64,000 nucleotides of DNA from Lachnospiraceae bacterium (GTDB taxonomy: Bacteria > Bacillota > Clostridia > Lachnospirales > Lachnospiraceae). This document shows positions 7,701 to 16,837 of the stretch, in pieces; within the stretch, counting starts at the first letter, position 1; every line of letters starts with the position of its first letter. The stretch lies in NCBI GenBank assembly GCA_902363675.1, contig CABJAV010000001.1:1-64000 (forward strand), given 5' to 3'. The position numbers and the translations under genes are program-made. The notes under the pieces are model-generated. The model was given only the letters and a program-made list of their open reading frames with translations. It had not been told where the DNA came from and did no database searches.

Positions 7701-7944
7701 ATTTGTCCGTGAATTGATCAGTAAGATTCAGACGATGAGAAAAGAGGCTGGATTCGAAGTTATGGATCATATTGCAGTATCTTATACCGCAGATGAGAAG
7801 GTAACTGGTATTTTCGAGAAGTATGGAGATGAGATTCGTTCCGAGGTACTTGCCGATAAGATTACAGCAGGAACATTAACCGGATACGAGAAAGAATGGA
7901 GTATCAATGGCGAGAAAGTAACACTTGCTGTAGAAAAACAATAG
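4786..7944 (+). CDS. ileS: Isoleucyl-tRNA synthetase
   Basis: This 1052-residue class Ia synthetase charges tRNA-Ile in the cytosol. HIGH is at residues 55-58 in PPTANGKPHIGH, and KMSKS is at 604-608. The CP1 editing region lies between them, with TWTTPWTLPSN motifs. Paired Cys motifs near residues 471-520 (CEGCGC, CNKCGG) and the C-terminal half with tRNA-binding helices belong to the long type. The start ATG at 4786 is 6 bases after TAGGAGG. Expression is controlled by the T-box leader upstream. It is a single-gene unit closed by a terminator at 7952. Confidence 0.98.
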   Translation: MYNKVDTNMNFVEREKETEKFWRENDIFKKSMENRKEGETYTFYDGPPTANGKPHIGHVLTRVIKDMIPRYQTMKGKYVPRKAGWDTHGLPVELEVEKMLGLNGKEQIEEYGMEPFIKKCKESVWKYKGMWEDFSGTVGFWADMDNPYVTYDDNFIESEWWALKTIWDKKLLYKGFKIVPYCPRCGTPLSSQEVAQGYKTVKERSAIVRFKVVGEDAYFLAWTTTPWTLPSNVALCVNPDDTYIKVKAADGYTYYLAEALADKVLSPLAKEEGQKAYEVLETYKGKDLEYKEYEPLYDCAKTVADKQHKKGFFVTCDTYVTMTDGTGIVHIAPAFGEDDANVGRNYDLPFVQFVNGKGELTEETPFAGLFVKKADPEVLKDLDARGQLFDAPKFEHEYPHCWRCDTPLIYYARESWFIKMTAVRDDLVANNKTVNWIPKSIGEGRFGNWLENIQDWGISRNRYWGTPLNIWECEGCGCQESIGSRAELAERSGNPDAAKVELHRPYIDQVTFKCNKCGGTMKRVPEVIDCWFDSGAMPFAQHHYPFENKNLFEQQFPAQFISEAVDQTRGWFYSLMAESTLLFNKAPYQNVIVLGHVQDENGQKMSKSKGNAVDPFDALEKYGADAIRWYFYINSAPWLPNRFHGKAVQEGQRKFMGTLWNTYAFFVLYANIDNFDATKYTLDYDKLSVMDKWLLSKLNSAVAAVDDNLGNYRIPEAARALEEFVDDMSNWYVRRSRERFWAKGMEQDKINAYMTLYTALVTICKAAAPMIPFMTEDIYRNLVCSIDPSAPESIHLCDFPKVDEKMIDKDLEKAMDEVLKIVVMGRACRNSANIKNRQPIGQMYVKAPEVLSDFYVNIIADELNVKKVTFTDDVSNYTDYQFKPQLRTVGPKYGKYLKQIQAALAELDGNKAMAELKANGCLKLDSVSDEVVLLEEDLLITMTQAEGFVTEGDNYVTVVMDTKLTPELIEEGFVRELISKIQTMRKEAGFEVMDHIAVSYTADEKVTGIFEKYGDEIRSEVLADKITAGTLTGYEKEWSINGEKVTLAVEKQ

Positions 7945-7951
7945 AATATAT

Positions 7952-7990
7952 GGGGGCAAAGCAAATCGCTTCGCTCCCTTTTTCTTTTTG
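7952..7990 (+). terminator. Terminator after ileS
   Basis: An 11-position stem (7952-7962 with 7968-7978, one mismatch and one G-T pair) is followed by a T-rich tract. Confidence 0.8.
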
Positions 7991-8054
7991 TAATGAGAAA
8001 TTTTCTTAAAGTTTATATGGAAACAATGTAAAAGTATCATAGAGGAGGATGAGC

Positions 8055-10523
8055 ATGAGAGATAAAGTGTTCAGTAAAAAGGAATTTATCAAAGCAGTTA
8101 CCGAAAACGTGAAGACCATGTATCGTAAGACTTTGAAAGAAGCAAGCCAGCAGGAAATCTTCCAGGCAGTTTCTCTTGCAGTAAAAGATATTATCATGGA
8201 TGAATGGATGGCAACGCAGCAGGTTATCGAGCATGATGATCCAAAGACCGTGTACTATATGTCCATGGAGTTTTTGATGGGCCGTGCTTTGGGAAATAAC
8301 CTGATCAATCTTTGTGCATACAAAGAAGTGAAGGAAGCATTAGAAGAAATCGGTCTTGATATCAGTGTCATCGAGGATCAGGAACCGGATCCGGCACTTG
8401 GTAATGGTGGTTTGGGCCGTCTGGCAGCCTGCTTTATGGATTCCCTTGCAACACTTGGTTATGCAGCATATGGATGTGGTATCCGCTATCGTTATGGTAT
8501 GTTCAAGCAGCAGATTATTGATGGATTCCAGGTAGAGGTACCGGATAACTGGTTAAAAGATGGATATCCATTTGAACTGCGCAGACCGGAGTACTGTTAC
8601 GAGATCAAGTTTGGAGGACACGTAGAGCAGCTTCCGTCTGAAGATGGTCAGCTTTCTTTCCGTCAGGTAGATTATCAGTCTGTACTGGCTGTACCATATG
8701 ATATGCCAATCGTAGGATATGGCAACCATGTAGTAGATTCTCTTATGATCTGGGATGCACAGCCAAAGGAAGAGTTCAGTCTGGATTCTTTTGACCGTGG
8801 AGATTACGATCAGGCAGTGGAGCAGGAGAATCTTGCCCGCAATCTTGTTGAAGTATTATATCCAAATGACAACCATGTAAAAGGTAAGGAACTTCGCTTA
8901 AAGCAGCAGTACTTCTTCGTATCTGCAAGTATCCAGCGTGCGCTTGCAAGATTCAAAAAGCATCATAGTGATCTGCATGATCTGCCAAAGAAAGTGACAT
9001 TCCAGATGAATGATACACATCCAACGGTTGCAGTCGCAGAGTTGATGCGTATTCTTGTGGACGAAGAGAGACTTTCCTGGGATGAGGCATGGGATATTAC
9101 CACACATTGTGTTGCTTACACAAACCATACGATTATGGCAGAGGCTCTTGAAAAGTGGCCAATTGACATTTTCCAGAGATTACTTCCTCGTGTATATCAG
9201 ATCGTAGAAGAAATCAACCGTCGTTTTGTACTTGAAATCCAGAACCGCTATCCGGGAAATGAGGAGAAAATCCGCAAGATGGCAATCCTCTATGATGGAC
9301 AGGTAAAGATGGCAAATATGGCAATCGTTGCAGGTTACTCTGTTAATGGTGTAGCAAGACTTCATACAGAAATTCTTGAAAAACAGGAACTTAGGGACTT
9401 CTATGAGATGTTTCCGGAGAAGTTCAATAATAAGACAAATGGTATTACACAGAGACGTTTCCTTGCACATGCGAACCCATTGCTTTCCGACTGGATAACC
9501 AAACATGTTGGAAAAGAGTGGATTACCGATCTGTCAAAGGTTTCCGGACTGATTCCTCTGGCAAAGGATCCAAAGGCACAGGAAGAGTTTATGGAAATCA
9601 AGCATCAGAACAAAATACGTCTCGCAAAATATATCAAAGAGCACAATGGTATCGATGTAGATCCAAATTCTATTTTCGATATTCAGGTAAAGCGTTTGCA
9701 TGAATACAAGCGTCAGCTGATGAATATTTTACATGTTATGTATCTGTACAATCAGTTAAAGGCAAATCCAAATATGGATTTCTATCCAAGAACATTTATT
9801 TTTGGTGCAAAGGCAGCAGCCGGATATCGTACAGCGAAAAAGACGATCAAGCTGATCAACTCCGTTGCAGATGTGATCAACAACGATCCATCCATCAATG
9901 GTAAGATTAAAGTTGTATTTATCGAAGATTACCGAGTATCCATCGCAGAGTGGATCTTTGCCGCGGCTGATGTCAGCGAGCAGATTTCAACTGCAAGTAA
10001 AGAAGCATCCGGAACCGGTAATATGAAGTTCATGTTAAATGGCGCAATTACAATCGGAACCATGGATGGAGCTAACGTTGAGATGTACGAGGAAGTTGGC
10101 GCAGACAATATCTTTATCTTTGGTATGAGTGCAGAAGAAGTTATTGCACATGAGAACAACAGGGATTACAATCCGGTGGATATCTACAATAATGATCCGG
10201 AAATCCGCCAGGTACTCAACCAGCTTGTCGATGGAACTTATTCGCAGAACGATCGTGAACTTTTCCGCGAACTTTATAATTCACTGTTAAATCCACAGCA
10301 GGGACAGGTGGCAGACCGTTACTTTATTCTTGCTGACTTCCGTGCATATGCAAATGCACAGAAGAAGATTTCTGCATATTACCAGAACAAGAGCGCATGG
10401 GCAAAATCAGCAATTTTAAATGTTGCACATGTAGGAAAATTCTCATCTGACAGAACGATTCAGGAATATGTAGATGATATTTGGAAACTGGATAAGATCA
10501 CTGTAAATATGTCAGGATTTTAA
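8055..10523 (+). CDS. glgP: Glycogen/maltodextrin phosphorylase, long form
   Basis: This 822-residue GT35 enzyme releases glucose-1-phosphate from alpha-1,4-glucans. It contains [16 protein letters not shown], the block [14 protein letters not shown] and the PLP site [15 protein letters not shown], with the PLP lysine at about residue 658. An ATG at 8049 lies inside the ribosome site AGGAGGATG, so I choose the next ATG at 8055, which has normal spacing. TraX follows after one base. A second, shorter GlgP lies at 34046-36298. Confidence 0.95.
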   Translation: MRDKVFSKKEFIKAVTENVKTMYRKTLKEASQQEIFQAVSLAVKDIIMDEWMATQQVIEHDDPKTVYYMSMEFLMGRALGNNLINLCAYKEVKEALEEIGLDISVIEDQEPDPALGNGGLGRLAACFMDSLATLGYAAYGCGIRYRYGMFKQQIIDGFQVEVPDNWLKDGYPFELRRPEYCYEIKFGGHVEQLPSEDGQLSFRQVDYQSVLAVPYDMPIVGYGNHVVDSLMIWDAQPKEEFSLDSFDRGDYDQAVEQENLARNLVEVLYPNDNHVKGKELRLKQQYFFVSASIQRALARFKKHHSDLHDLPKKVTFQMNDTHPTVAVAELMRILVDEERLSWDEAWDITTHCVAYTNHTIMAEALEKWPIDIFQRLLPRVYQIVEEINRRFVLEIQNRYPGNEEKIRKMAILYDGQVKMANMAIVAGYSVNGVARLHTEILEKQELRDFYEMFPEKFNNKTNGITQRRFLAHANPLLSDWITKHVGKEWITDLSKVSGLIPLAKDPKAQEEFMEIKHQNKIRLAKYIKEHNGIDVDPNSIFDIQVKRLHEYKRQLMNILHVMYLYNQLKANPNMDFYPRTFIFGAKAAAGYRTAKKTIKLINSVADVINNDPSINGKIKVVFIEDYRVSIAEWIFAAADVSEQISTASKEASGTGNMKFMLNGAITIGTMDGANVEMYEEVGADNIFIFGMSAEEVIAHENNRDYNPVDIYNNDPEIRQVLNQLVDGTYSQNDRELFRELYNSLLNPQQGQVADRYFILADFRAYANAQKKISAYYQNKSAWAKSAILNVAHVGKFSSDRTIQEYVDDIWKLDKITVNMSGF

Positions 10524-10524
10524 A

Positions 10525-11316
10525 ATGGAAAATAATGTGATGAACAATCAGTCAGTAGCCGGGGAACATGGAATCTCCGGCTACTGGCTTAAAATGATAG
10601 CTGTGATTACAATGCTTATTGATCATTCGGCTGCCACGATACTGGAACGTATTTTGGTACAGATGCCGTCCTGGGCACCGGTCACAGTGGACAACTGCTA
10701 CCGACTGGATCTGCTGTTGCGCGGAATCGGAAGGATGGCTTTTCCAATTTATTGCTTTTTGCTTGTCGAGGGATTCCATTATACACACAGCCGCAGAAAG
10801 TATGCGGCTCGTATGTTTGTTTTTGCTTTGATTTCGGAAGTCCCATTTGATATGGCGCTGAATCAGAGTGTGCTGGAATTATCCTATAACAATGTGTTTT
10901 TTACATTGTTTCTCGGACTTCTGGTAATTATGGCGGCAGACCGGGTGATGGAACGTTTTTCTTCAGACAATCTGACAAGTGAAATCGGACGGATTATTTT
11001 TCTTGTAGTGATTGGAATGGTGGGATGTGCACTTGCTTCCTATGTGATTTCCTGCGATTACGGAGCAAGCGGTGTGATTGCGATTTATATCATGTATTTA
11101 TTGCGGAGCAAACGGGAGTTGGGATTTGCGCTGGCGGTCGTTTCACTTGGTGTGTTTTCCGGTGAATTGGAATTGCTGGCATTACTCATGCTGATTCCTC
11201 TGCATTTTTATAATGGAACAAGAGGAAAACAGCACAAGTATTTCTTCTATGCTTTCTATCCGCTGCATTTGCTTTTGTTGGCGCTGATTGCATGGGGATT
11301 GGGCTTAGGTATTTAA
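10525..11316 (+). CDS. TraX-family membrane protein
   Basis: This 263-residue polytopic membrane protein has about seven hydrophobic segments. Family hallmarks are GYWLKMIAVITMLIDHSAA near the start, GRMAFPIYCFLLVEGF and TRGKQHKYFFYAFYPLHLLL near the end. TraX is known as the F-pilin acetylase, but chromosomal Firmicute members have no pilus context and an unknown acyl acceptor. It begins one base after the glgP stop, so translation is probably coupled to glgP. The functional link to glycogen metabolism is unclear. Confidence 0.85.
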   Translation: MENNVMNNQSVAGEHGISGYWLKMIAVITMLIDHSAATILERILVQMPSWAPVTVDNCYRLDLLLRGIGRMAFPIYCFLLVEGFHYTHSRRKYAARMFVFALISEVPFDMALNQSVLELSYNNVFFTLFLGLLVIMAADRVMERFSSDNLTSEIGRIIFLVVIGMVGCALASYVISCDYGASGVIAIYIMYLLRSKRELGFALAVVSLGVFSGELELLALLMLIPLHFYNGTRGKQHKYFFYAFYPLHLLLLALIAWGLGLGI

Positions 11317-11326
11317 CTTAGAAAGC

Positions 11327-11355
11327 TTGCCTTTTTGGGGTGTTAAACGTATAAT
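11327..11355 (+). promoter_or_regulatory. Sigma-A promoter of dnaE
   Basis: TTGCCT at 11327-11332 and TATAAT at 11350-11355 are spaced by 17 bases. Transcription would begin near 11362, which supports the dnaE start at 11393 rather than one further upstream. Confidence 0.8.
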
Positions 11356-11392
11356 GGAGACAGCGTTTTTAAGAGAGAAAGGAAGCAGTTTC

Positions 11393-14300
11393 ATGGCATT
11401 TGCACATCTTCACACTCATACGGAATATTCCCTTTTAGATGGTTCCAACAAAATAAAAGAATATGTAGCCCGGGTCAAAGAGCTGGGGATGAACAGTGCG
11501 GCGATTACGGATCATGGTGTGATGTACGGAGTGGTGGAATTTTATAAGACGGCAAAGGCTGCTGGCATCAATCCGATTATCGGCTGTGAGGTTTATGTGG
11601 CTCCCAATTCCCGTTTTGACCGGGAGGCAAGTCATGGGGAGGATCGATACTATCATTTGATTCTCCTTGCGGAAAATAACAAGGGTTATGCGAACCTTAT
11701 GAAGATTGTTTCAATAGGATTTACTGAGGGCTATTATTACCGGCCAAGGGTGGATTTTGAGACACTTGAGAAGTATCACGAGGGGCTGATCTGTCTGTCA
11801 GCCTGTCTTGCCGGAGAAATTCCCCGTTATATTGTTCGTGGCTTTTATGAAGAGGCGAAGGAAATTGCCAAAAAGTATGTGAACTGTTTTGGAAAGGATA
11901 ATTTCTTCCTTGAGTTGCAGGATCACGGAATCTCAGACCAGAAGCTTGTCAATCAGCAGCTGCTTCGGATGAGCCAGGAGCTTGGAATCGGGCTTGTGTG
12001 TACAAACGATGTGCATTACACATACGAAGAGGATGTGGAGGCACACGATGTACTGCTTTGCATTCAGACCGGAAAGAAAATTACGGATGAGGACCGTATG
12101 CGCTACGAGGGAGGTCAGTTCTTTGTAAAAAGCGAGGAACAGATGCGGGCACTTTTTCCATATGCACAGGAGGCTGTGGACAATACGCAAAAGATTGCTG
12201 ACCGCTGTCAGGTAACGTTAGAGTTTGGAAATTATAAGATCCCAAAATACGAAGTGCCGGAAGGCTATGCATCGGCCAGTGAATTTTTGCGGGCACTATG
12301 TGACAAGGGTTTTGCGGAAAAATACACGAATAATGCATCCTATACAAAGGAACAGTGTGATGCCATCTATAAGGATATGGAATATGAACTTGGCATTATA
12401 GAGACCATGGGATTTGTGGAATATATCCTTATTGTGTGGGATTATATCAACTGGGCAAAGACACATGACTGCTGGGTAGGTCCGGGACGAGGTTCCGGTG
12501 CCGGAAGCCGTGTATGTTACTGTACAGGAATCACGAATATCGATCCGGTGCGTTACAATCTTCTGTTTGAGCGGTTCCTGAATCCGGAACGTGTATCCAT
12601 GCCGGATATCGACGTGGACTTCGAGTATGCGGAGCGATCCCGCGTAATCGAATATGTAGCAGAAAAATACGGAAAAGATTCTGTGACACAGATTGTGACA
12701 TTCGGTACTATGGCAGCGAGAGGAGTCATCAAGGCAGTAGGAAAAGCGCTGGATTTCCCGTATGCAGAGATGGATCGGCTGGCAAAGATGGTGCCGATGG
12801 AACTGAATATGACGATCGACCGGGCACTTCAGGTAAATCCGGAATTTCGCAGCGTCTATGAGGGAGATGCGCGGATGCATGAACTCATTGATATGGCAAA
12901 GCGTCTGGAAGGACTGCCGAACCATACTTCCGTGCATGCAGCAGGTGTCGTAATCTACCCGGGGGTTGCAAGCGATTATGTGCCGCTTGGCAGAGCGAGC
13001 GATGGCAGCCCGACGGCAGAGTATAATATGGTGCAGTTAGAGGAACTGGGCCTTTTGAAGATGGACTTTCTGGGGCTTCGGACCCTGACGGTACTCAAAG
13101 ATGCGGTAAAAAATGTAAAGGCATCCAAAGGAATTGAGATTGATATCGATCACATTGATTTGAATGATAAAGAAGTACTGGATTTCATCGGTTCCGGAAA
13201 GACTCAGGGTGTATTCCAGCTGGAGTCTGCGGGAATGCAGAACTTTATGAAGGAATTAAAACCACAGAATTTCGAGGACATTGTAGCCGGCATTTCTTTG
13301 TACCGGCCGGGGCCAATGGATTTTATTCCAAACTATATCAAGGGAAAGAATAATAAGGATACGATTTCCTATGTGACACCGGAACTGGAGTCGATTCTTG
13401 AACCGACCTACGGATGTATCGTCTATCAGGAGCAGGTTATGCAGATTGTGCAGAAACTTGCCGGTTATACGATGGGACAGGCAGATAATATCCGCCGTGC
13501 CATGAGTAAGAAAAAGCAGTATGTCATTGATGCCGAACGGCAGAGCTTTGTGTATGGAGATGAAACGCGTGGTATTAAGGGCTGCGTGGCAAATGGAATT
13601 GATGAAAAGGCTGCCAACAGTATTTACGATTCCATGGTAGATTTCGCAAAGTATGCGTTCAATAAGTCTCATGCGGCAGCTTATGCGGTCATTTCTGTAC
13701 AGACCGCATGGTTAAAATATTATTATCCGGTAGAATTTATGGCAGCCCTTATGACGTCTGTCATTGACAACTCGGCAAAAGCTGCAGAGTATTTGTTCCA
13801 CTGCAAGGATATGGGAATCCAGGTACTGCCACCGGACATTAATGTGGGACGTGGCGAGTTTACCGCAGAAGGAGAAAATGTCCGCTATGGACTCTATGCG
13901 ATCAAAGCTTTGGGACGTCCGGTCATTGACAAAATTATCGAAGAACGCGAGCTGGGAGGACCATACCGCACATTGCAGGATTTCATTGAGCGTACCGCGG
14001 AGCGGGATGTCAACAAGCGTGCCATTGAAAATCTGATCAAGGCGGGGGCGTGTGACAGTCTCGACGGAACGAGAAAGCAGATGACCATGGTCTATGCATC
14101 AATCGTGGATCAGGTGGTACATCAGAAAAAAAATACGATGTCCGGGCAGATGAGCCTGTTTGATCTGGTATCGGAGGAAGATAAAAAAGATTACGAAGTG
14201 CAGTATCCGAATGTGGGTGAGTTTGATAAAGAGATGCTTCTGGGATTCGAAAAAGAAGTGCTCGGCATTTATCTCAGCGGACATCCGCTCGAAGAGTACA

Positions 14301-14890
14301 TGGATAAAATGAAAAAAAGCGTCACTGCAAATGCGCTGGATTTCATCCGTGAGGAAGAGACCGGTGCTGTCAAAGTGCAGGACAATGCACATGTGATCGT
14401 TGGTGGAATCATCACGGCAAAGACCGTGAAATTTACCAGAAATAATAAGGCGATGGCATTCATTACGGTGGAGGATCTGACCGGGAATGTGGAAGTTATC
14501 ATATTTCCAAAAGATTATGAGAGATACAGCCGCTTTTTGAATGAAGATGCGAAGGTGTTTGTTGTCGGGCATGCCACGGTAGAGGATGAGCAGAATGGTA
14601 AAATTATCTGCGAGCGCATCATTCCGTTTGACGATACACAAAGAGAAATCTGGCTCCAGTTCCCGACAAAAGAGGAGTATCTGTCGCAGGAGCAGGAACT
14701 GATGGCAAAACTTCACGATTCCGATGGAAACGATGAGATCGTCATTTATGTGGCCAATCCGAAAGCTGTAAAAAGGCTGGGAAGAAACCTTACCGTTTGC
14801 GCAAATTCGGAGCTTTTGACCACTTTGACGAATTTTCTTGGCAAAAAAAATGTAAAAGTTATTGAAAAAAGCATTGAAAACCGCGCCTAA
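11393..14890 (+). CDS. dnaE: DNA polymerase III alpha subunit (DnaE type)
   Basis: This 1165-residue replicative polymerase subunit has an N-terminal PHP domain opening with FAHLHTHTEYSLLDGSNKI. The catalytic palm has GPGRGSGAGS and PDIDVDF at residues 404-410, whose Asp residues (405, 407) coordinate metal. Helix-hairpin-helix and OB-fold regions follow near the C-terminus (AFITVEDLTGNVEVIIFP). It lacks the internal exonuclease of PolC, so it is the DnaE enzyme that normally works beside PolC in Firmicutes. The start is chosen at 11393 because it follows GAAAGGAAG and lies downstream of the promoter. Confidence 0.96.
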   Translation: MAFAHLHTHTEYSLLDGSNKIKEYVARVKELGMNSAAITDHGVMYGVVEFYKTAKAAGINPIIGCEVYVAPNSRFDREASHGEDRYYHLILLAENNKGYANLMKIVSIGFTEGYYYRPRVDFETLEKYHEGLICLSACLAGEIPRYIVRGFYEEAKEIAKKYVNCFGKDNFFLELQDHGISDQKLVNQQLLRMSQELGIGLVCTNDVHYTYEEDVEAHDVLLCIQTGKKITDEDRMRYEGGQFFVKSEEQMRALFPYAQEAVDNTQKIADRCQVTLEFGNYKIPKYEVPEGYASASEFLRALCDKGFAEKYTNNASYTKEQCDAIYKDMEYELGIIETMGFVEYILIVWDYINWAKTHDCWVGPGRGSGAGSRVCYCTGITNIDPVRYNLLFERFLNPERVSMPDIDVDFEYAERSRVIEYVAEKYGKDSVTQIVTFGTMAARGVIKAVGKALDFPYAEMDRLAKMVPMELNMTIDRALQVNPEFRSVYEGDARMHELIDMAKRLEGLPNHTSVHAAGVVIYPGVASDYVPLGRASDGSPTAEYNMVQLEELGLLKMDFLGLRTLTVLKDAVKNVKASKGIEIDIDHIDLNDKEVLDFIGSGKTQGVFQLESAGMQNFMKELKPQNFEDIVAGISLYRPGPMDFIPNYIKGKNNKDTISYVTPELESILEPTYGCIVYQEQVMQIVQKLAGYTMGQADNIRRAMSKKKQYVIDAERQSFVYGDETRGIKGCVANGIDEKAANSIYDSMVDFAKYAFNKSHAAAYAVISVQTAWLKYYYPVEFMAALMTSVIDNSAKAAEYLFHCKDMGIQVLPPDINVGRGEFTAEGENVRYGLYAIKALGRPVIDKIIEERELGGPYRTLQDFIERTAERDVNKRAIENLIKAGACDSLDGTRKQMTMVYASIVDQVVHQKKNTMSGQMSLFDLVSEEDKKDYEVQYPNVGEFDKEMLLGFEKEVLGIYLSGHPLEEYMDKMKKSVTANALDFIREEETGAVKVQDNAHVIVGGIITAKTVKFTRNNKAMAFITVEDLTGNVEVIIFPKDYERYSRFLNEDAKVFVVGHATVEDEQNGKIICERIIPFDDTQREIWLQFPTKEEYLSQEQELMAKLHDSDGNDEIVIYVANPKAVKRLGRNLTVCANSELLTTLTNFLGKKNVKVIEKSIENRA

Positions 14891-14952
14891 TAAGTATAGA
14901 ATAAAACAGATTAAGGGAATTGATTATTATTTAATATATGGAGGATGTAACG

Positions 14953-15924
14953 ATGGCAAAAGAGATAAACACAATTGGTGTTCTTACCAGTGGTGGAGAT
15001 GCACCAGGAATGAATGCAGCAATTCGTGCTGTAGTAAGACAGGCTCTTTTCAAAGGAAAAAAAGTAAAAGGAATTAAGAGAGGCTATGCAGGACTTCTGA
15101 ACGAAGAGATTATCGACATGGATGCCAAGAGTGTATCCGATACAATCTCTCGTGGTGGTACCATTTTACAGACAGCCCGTTGCATGGAGTTCGTTACTCC
15201 GGAAGGTCAGCAAAAAGGTGCTGAGATTTGTAAGAAACATGGCATTGATGCAATCGTAGTCATCGGTGGTGATGGTTCATTCAAGGGTGCACAGAAGTTA
15301 GCTGCACTTGGAATCAATACAATCGGTGTTCCGGGAACAATCGATCTGGATATTGCATGTACCGATTATACAATTGGATTTGATACCGCTGTCAATACTG
15401 CTATGGAAGCAATTGACAAGGTTCGTGATACATCTACTTCCCATGAGAGATGTTCCATTATTGAGGTTATGGGACGTGGCGCAGGACATATCGCATTATG
15501 GTGTGGTCTTGCAAATGGAGCAGAGGAAGTATTACTTCCTGAGAAATATGATTATGATGAGCAGCGACTGATCGACCAGGTTGTCAATGCACGTAAGAAT
15601 GGAAAGCAGCATTACATTATCATCAATGCTGAGGGAATCGGACATTCACAGAGCATGGCAAAGAGAATTGAGGAAGCTACAGGTATCGAGACCCGTGCTA
15701 CCATTCTTGGACATATGCAGCGTGGTGGAAGCCCAACATGTAAGGATCGTGTATATGCAACAACTATGGGTGCTATGGCAGTTGATCTTCTTTGTGAGGG
15801 CAAGAGCAACCGTTTAATTGCACACAAGGGTGGCGCATTTGTTGATTTCGATATCGACGAAGCACTTGCAATGAAAAAAGGTGTTGACGAGTATATGTAT
15901 CAGATTTCTAAATCTCTGGTTTAA
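14953..15924 (+). CDS. pfkA: ATP-dependent 6-phosphofructokinase
   Basis: This 323-residue enzyme phosphorylates fructose-6-phosphate in glycolysis. SGGDAPGMNAA is at residues 13-23, GGDGSFKGA near 104, and PGTIDLDI at 127-134 with the catalytic Asp at 131. The Gly residues in GGDGS and in VPGTID are those of ATP-using rather than PPi-using enzymes. The usual TIDND is TIDLD here, an Asn-to-Leu change next to the catalytic Asp. The ATG at 14938 overlaps the ribosome site GGAGG, so 14953 is the start. It follows dnaE by 62 bases. Confidence 0.95.
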   Translation: MAKEINTIGVLTSGGDAPGMNAAIRAVVRQALFKGKKVKGIKRGYAGLLNEEIIDMDAKSVSDTISRGGTILQTARCMEFVTPEGQQKGAEICKKHGIDAIVVIGGDGSFKGAQKLAALGINTIGVPGTIDLDIACTDYTIGFDTAVNTAMEAIDKVRDTSTSHERCSIIEVMGRGAGHIALWCGLANGAEEVLLPEKYDYDEQRLIDQVVNARKNGKQHYIIINAEGIGHSQSMAKRIEEATGIETRATILGHMQRGGSPTCKDRVYATTMGAMAVDLLCEGKSNRLIAHKGGAFVDFDIDEALAMKKGVDEYMYQISKSLV

Positions 15925-15938
15925 TCATTTGTCGATGC

Positions 15939-15970
15939 GGGGCAGTCGGGTTTCCGACTGTCCCTTTTTT
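15939..15970 (+). terminator. Terminator after pfkA
   Basis: An 11-bp stem (15939-15949 with 15954-15964, one G-T pair), a four-base loop and six T. Confidence 0.9.
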
Positions 15971-16057
15971 ATGCCTTATGACTTATGCAGATGCCCCGAT
16001 GATGAAATCGTCGTATTTTTATGGCACCTGCACCTTAAAAGGAGGAGAAAACCACGT

Positions 16058-16837
16058 ATGATCACAAGTACATCCAATCAGCAGATGAAAAACCTCACTG
16101 CTTTGATAAAAAAAGCGAGGGAGCGCAAAAAGCAGAATGCTTTTGTTGTGGAAGGCATCAAGATGTTCTTAGAAGCTCCGAAAGAGTGGCTGATAAGTGT
16201 CTATGTTTCCGAAAGTTTTTTACAGGAGGAAGAACATAAAAAACTTTTGCAGGAGTATACGTATGAAGTCGTTGCGGATGCTGTTTTTCGCAGTGTATCC
16301 GATACGCAGACACCACAGGGGATTCTTGCGGTAGTTAAGATTCCGAAGTATGAACTTTCCGACATGCTTTGTGGGGAAAAGACACATTTACTGATTCTGG
16401 AAAGTGTTCAGGACCCGGGCAATCTTGGAACGATGGTGCGGACCGGAGAGGGTGCCGGTATCAGTGGAATTATTATGAATCGCACCACGGTGGATTTGTT
16501 TAATCCAAAGACAATTCGTTCTACGATGGGAAGTATTTACCGTATGCCTTATTATATTGTGGATGACCTTGAAGAGACGCTTACCATGTTGCAGGGAAAG
16601 GGCGTGCATCTGTACGCTGCGCATTTGAAAGGAACTGCAATGTACGATGCTTTTGATTATACGAAAGCGTGTGGATTCCTGATCGGCAACGAAGGAAACG
16701 GTCTGAGCAAGGAAATTGCAGATTGCGCAGATACTTATATCCGCATCCCGATGGAGGGAAAAGTGGAATCTTTAAATGCGGCCATTTCTGCAACGCTTTT
16801 AATGTATGAGTGCAATCGTCAGAGGAGGAAGAAGTAA
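16058..16837 (+). CDS. SpoU/TrmH-family RNA 2'-O-methyltransferase
   Basis: This 259-residue protein has an N-terminal RNA-binding substrate domain (MITSTSNQQMKNLTALIKK) and a C-terminal SPOUT domain with trefoil-knot motifs. Those motifs are LESVQDPGNLGTMVRTGEG, FLIGNEGNGLSKE and IPMEGKVESLNAAISATLL. It is expected to methylate a ribose in 23S rRNA or tRNA using S-adenosylmethionine; the exact target cannot be read from sequence. The start ATG at 16058 follows AAAGGAGGAG. Its stop overlaps the next gene start (TAATG). Confidence 0.9.
   Translation: MITSTSNQQMKNLTALIKKARERKKQNAFVVEGIKMFLEAPKEWLISVYVSESFLQEEEHKKLLQEYTYEVVADAVFRSVSDTQTPQGILAVVKIPKYELSDMLCGEKTHLLILESVQDPGNLGTMVRTGEGAGISGIIMNRTTVDLFNPKTIRSTMGSIYRMPYYIVDDLEETLTMLQGKGVHLYAAHLKGTAMYDAFDYTKACGFLIGNEGNGLSKEIADCADTYIRIPMEGKVESLNAAISATLLMYECNRQRRKK

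Noticed and set aside
12296..12937. 213-codon minus-strand frame inside dnaE
   Set aside because: It is antisense to a conserved dnaE catalytic region. His/Cys-rich composition is typical of a shadow frame.
14099..14716. 205-codon minus-strand frame inside dnaE
   Set aside because: It is antisense to the C-terminal part of dnaE, with no promoter or ribosome site.
15881..16057. N-terminal extension of the SpoU-type methyltransferase
   Set aside because: It would cross the pfkA stop and terminator. ATG 16058 has a strong ribosome site and begins the conserved domain.
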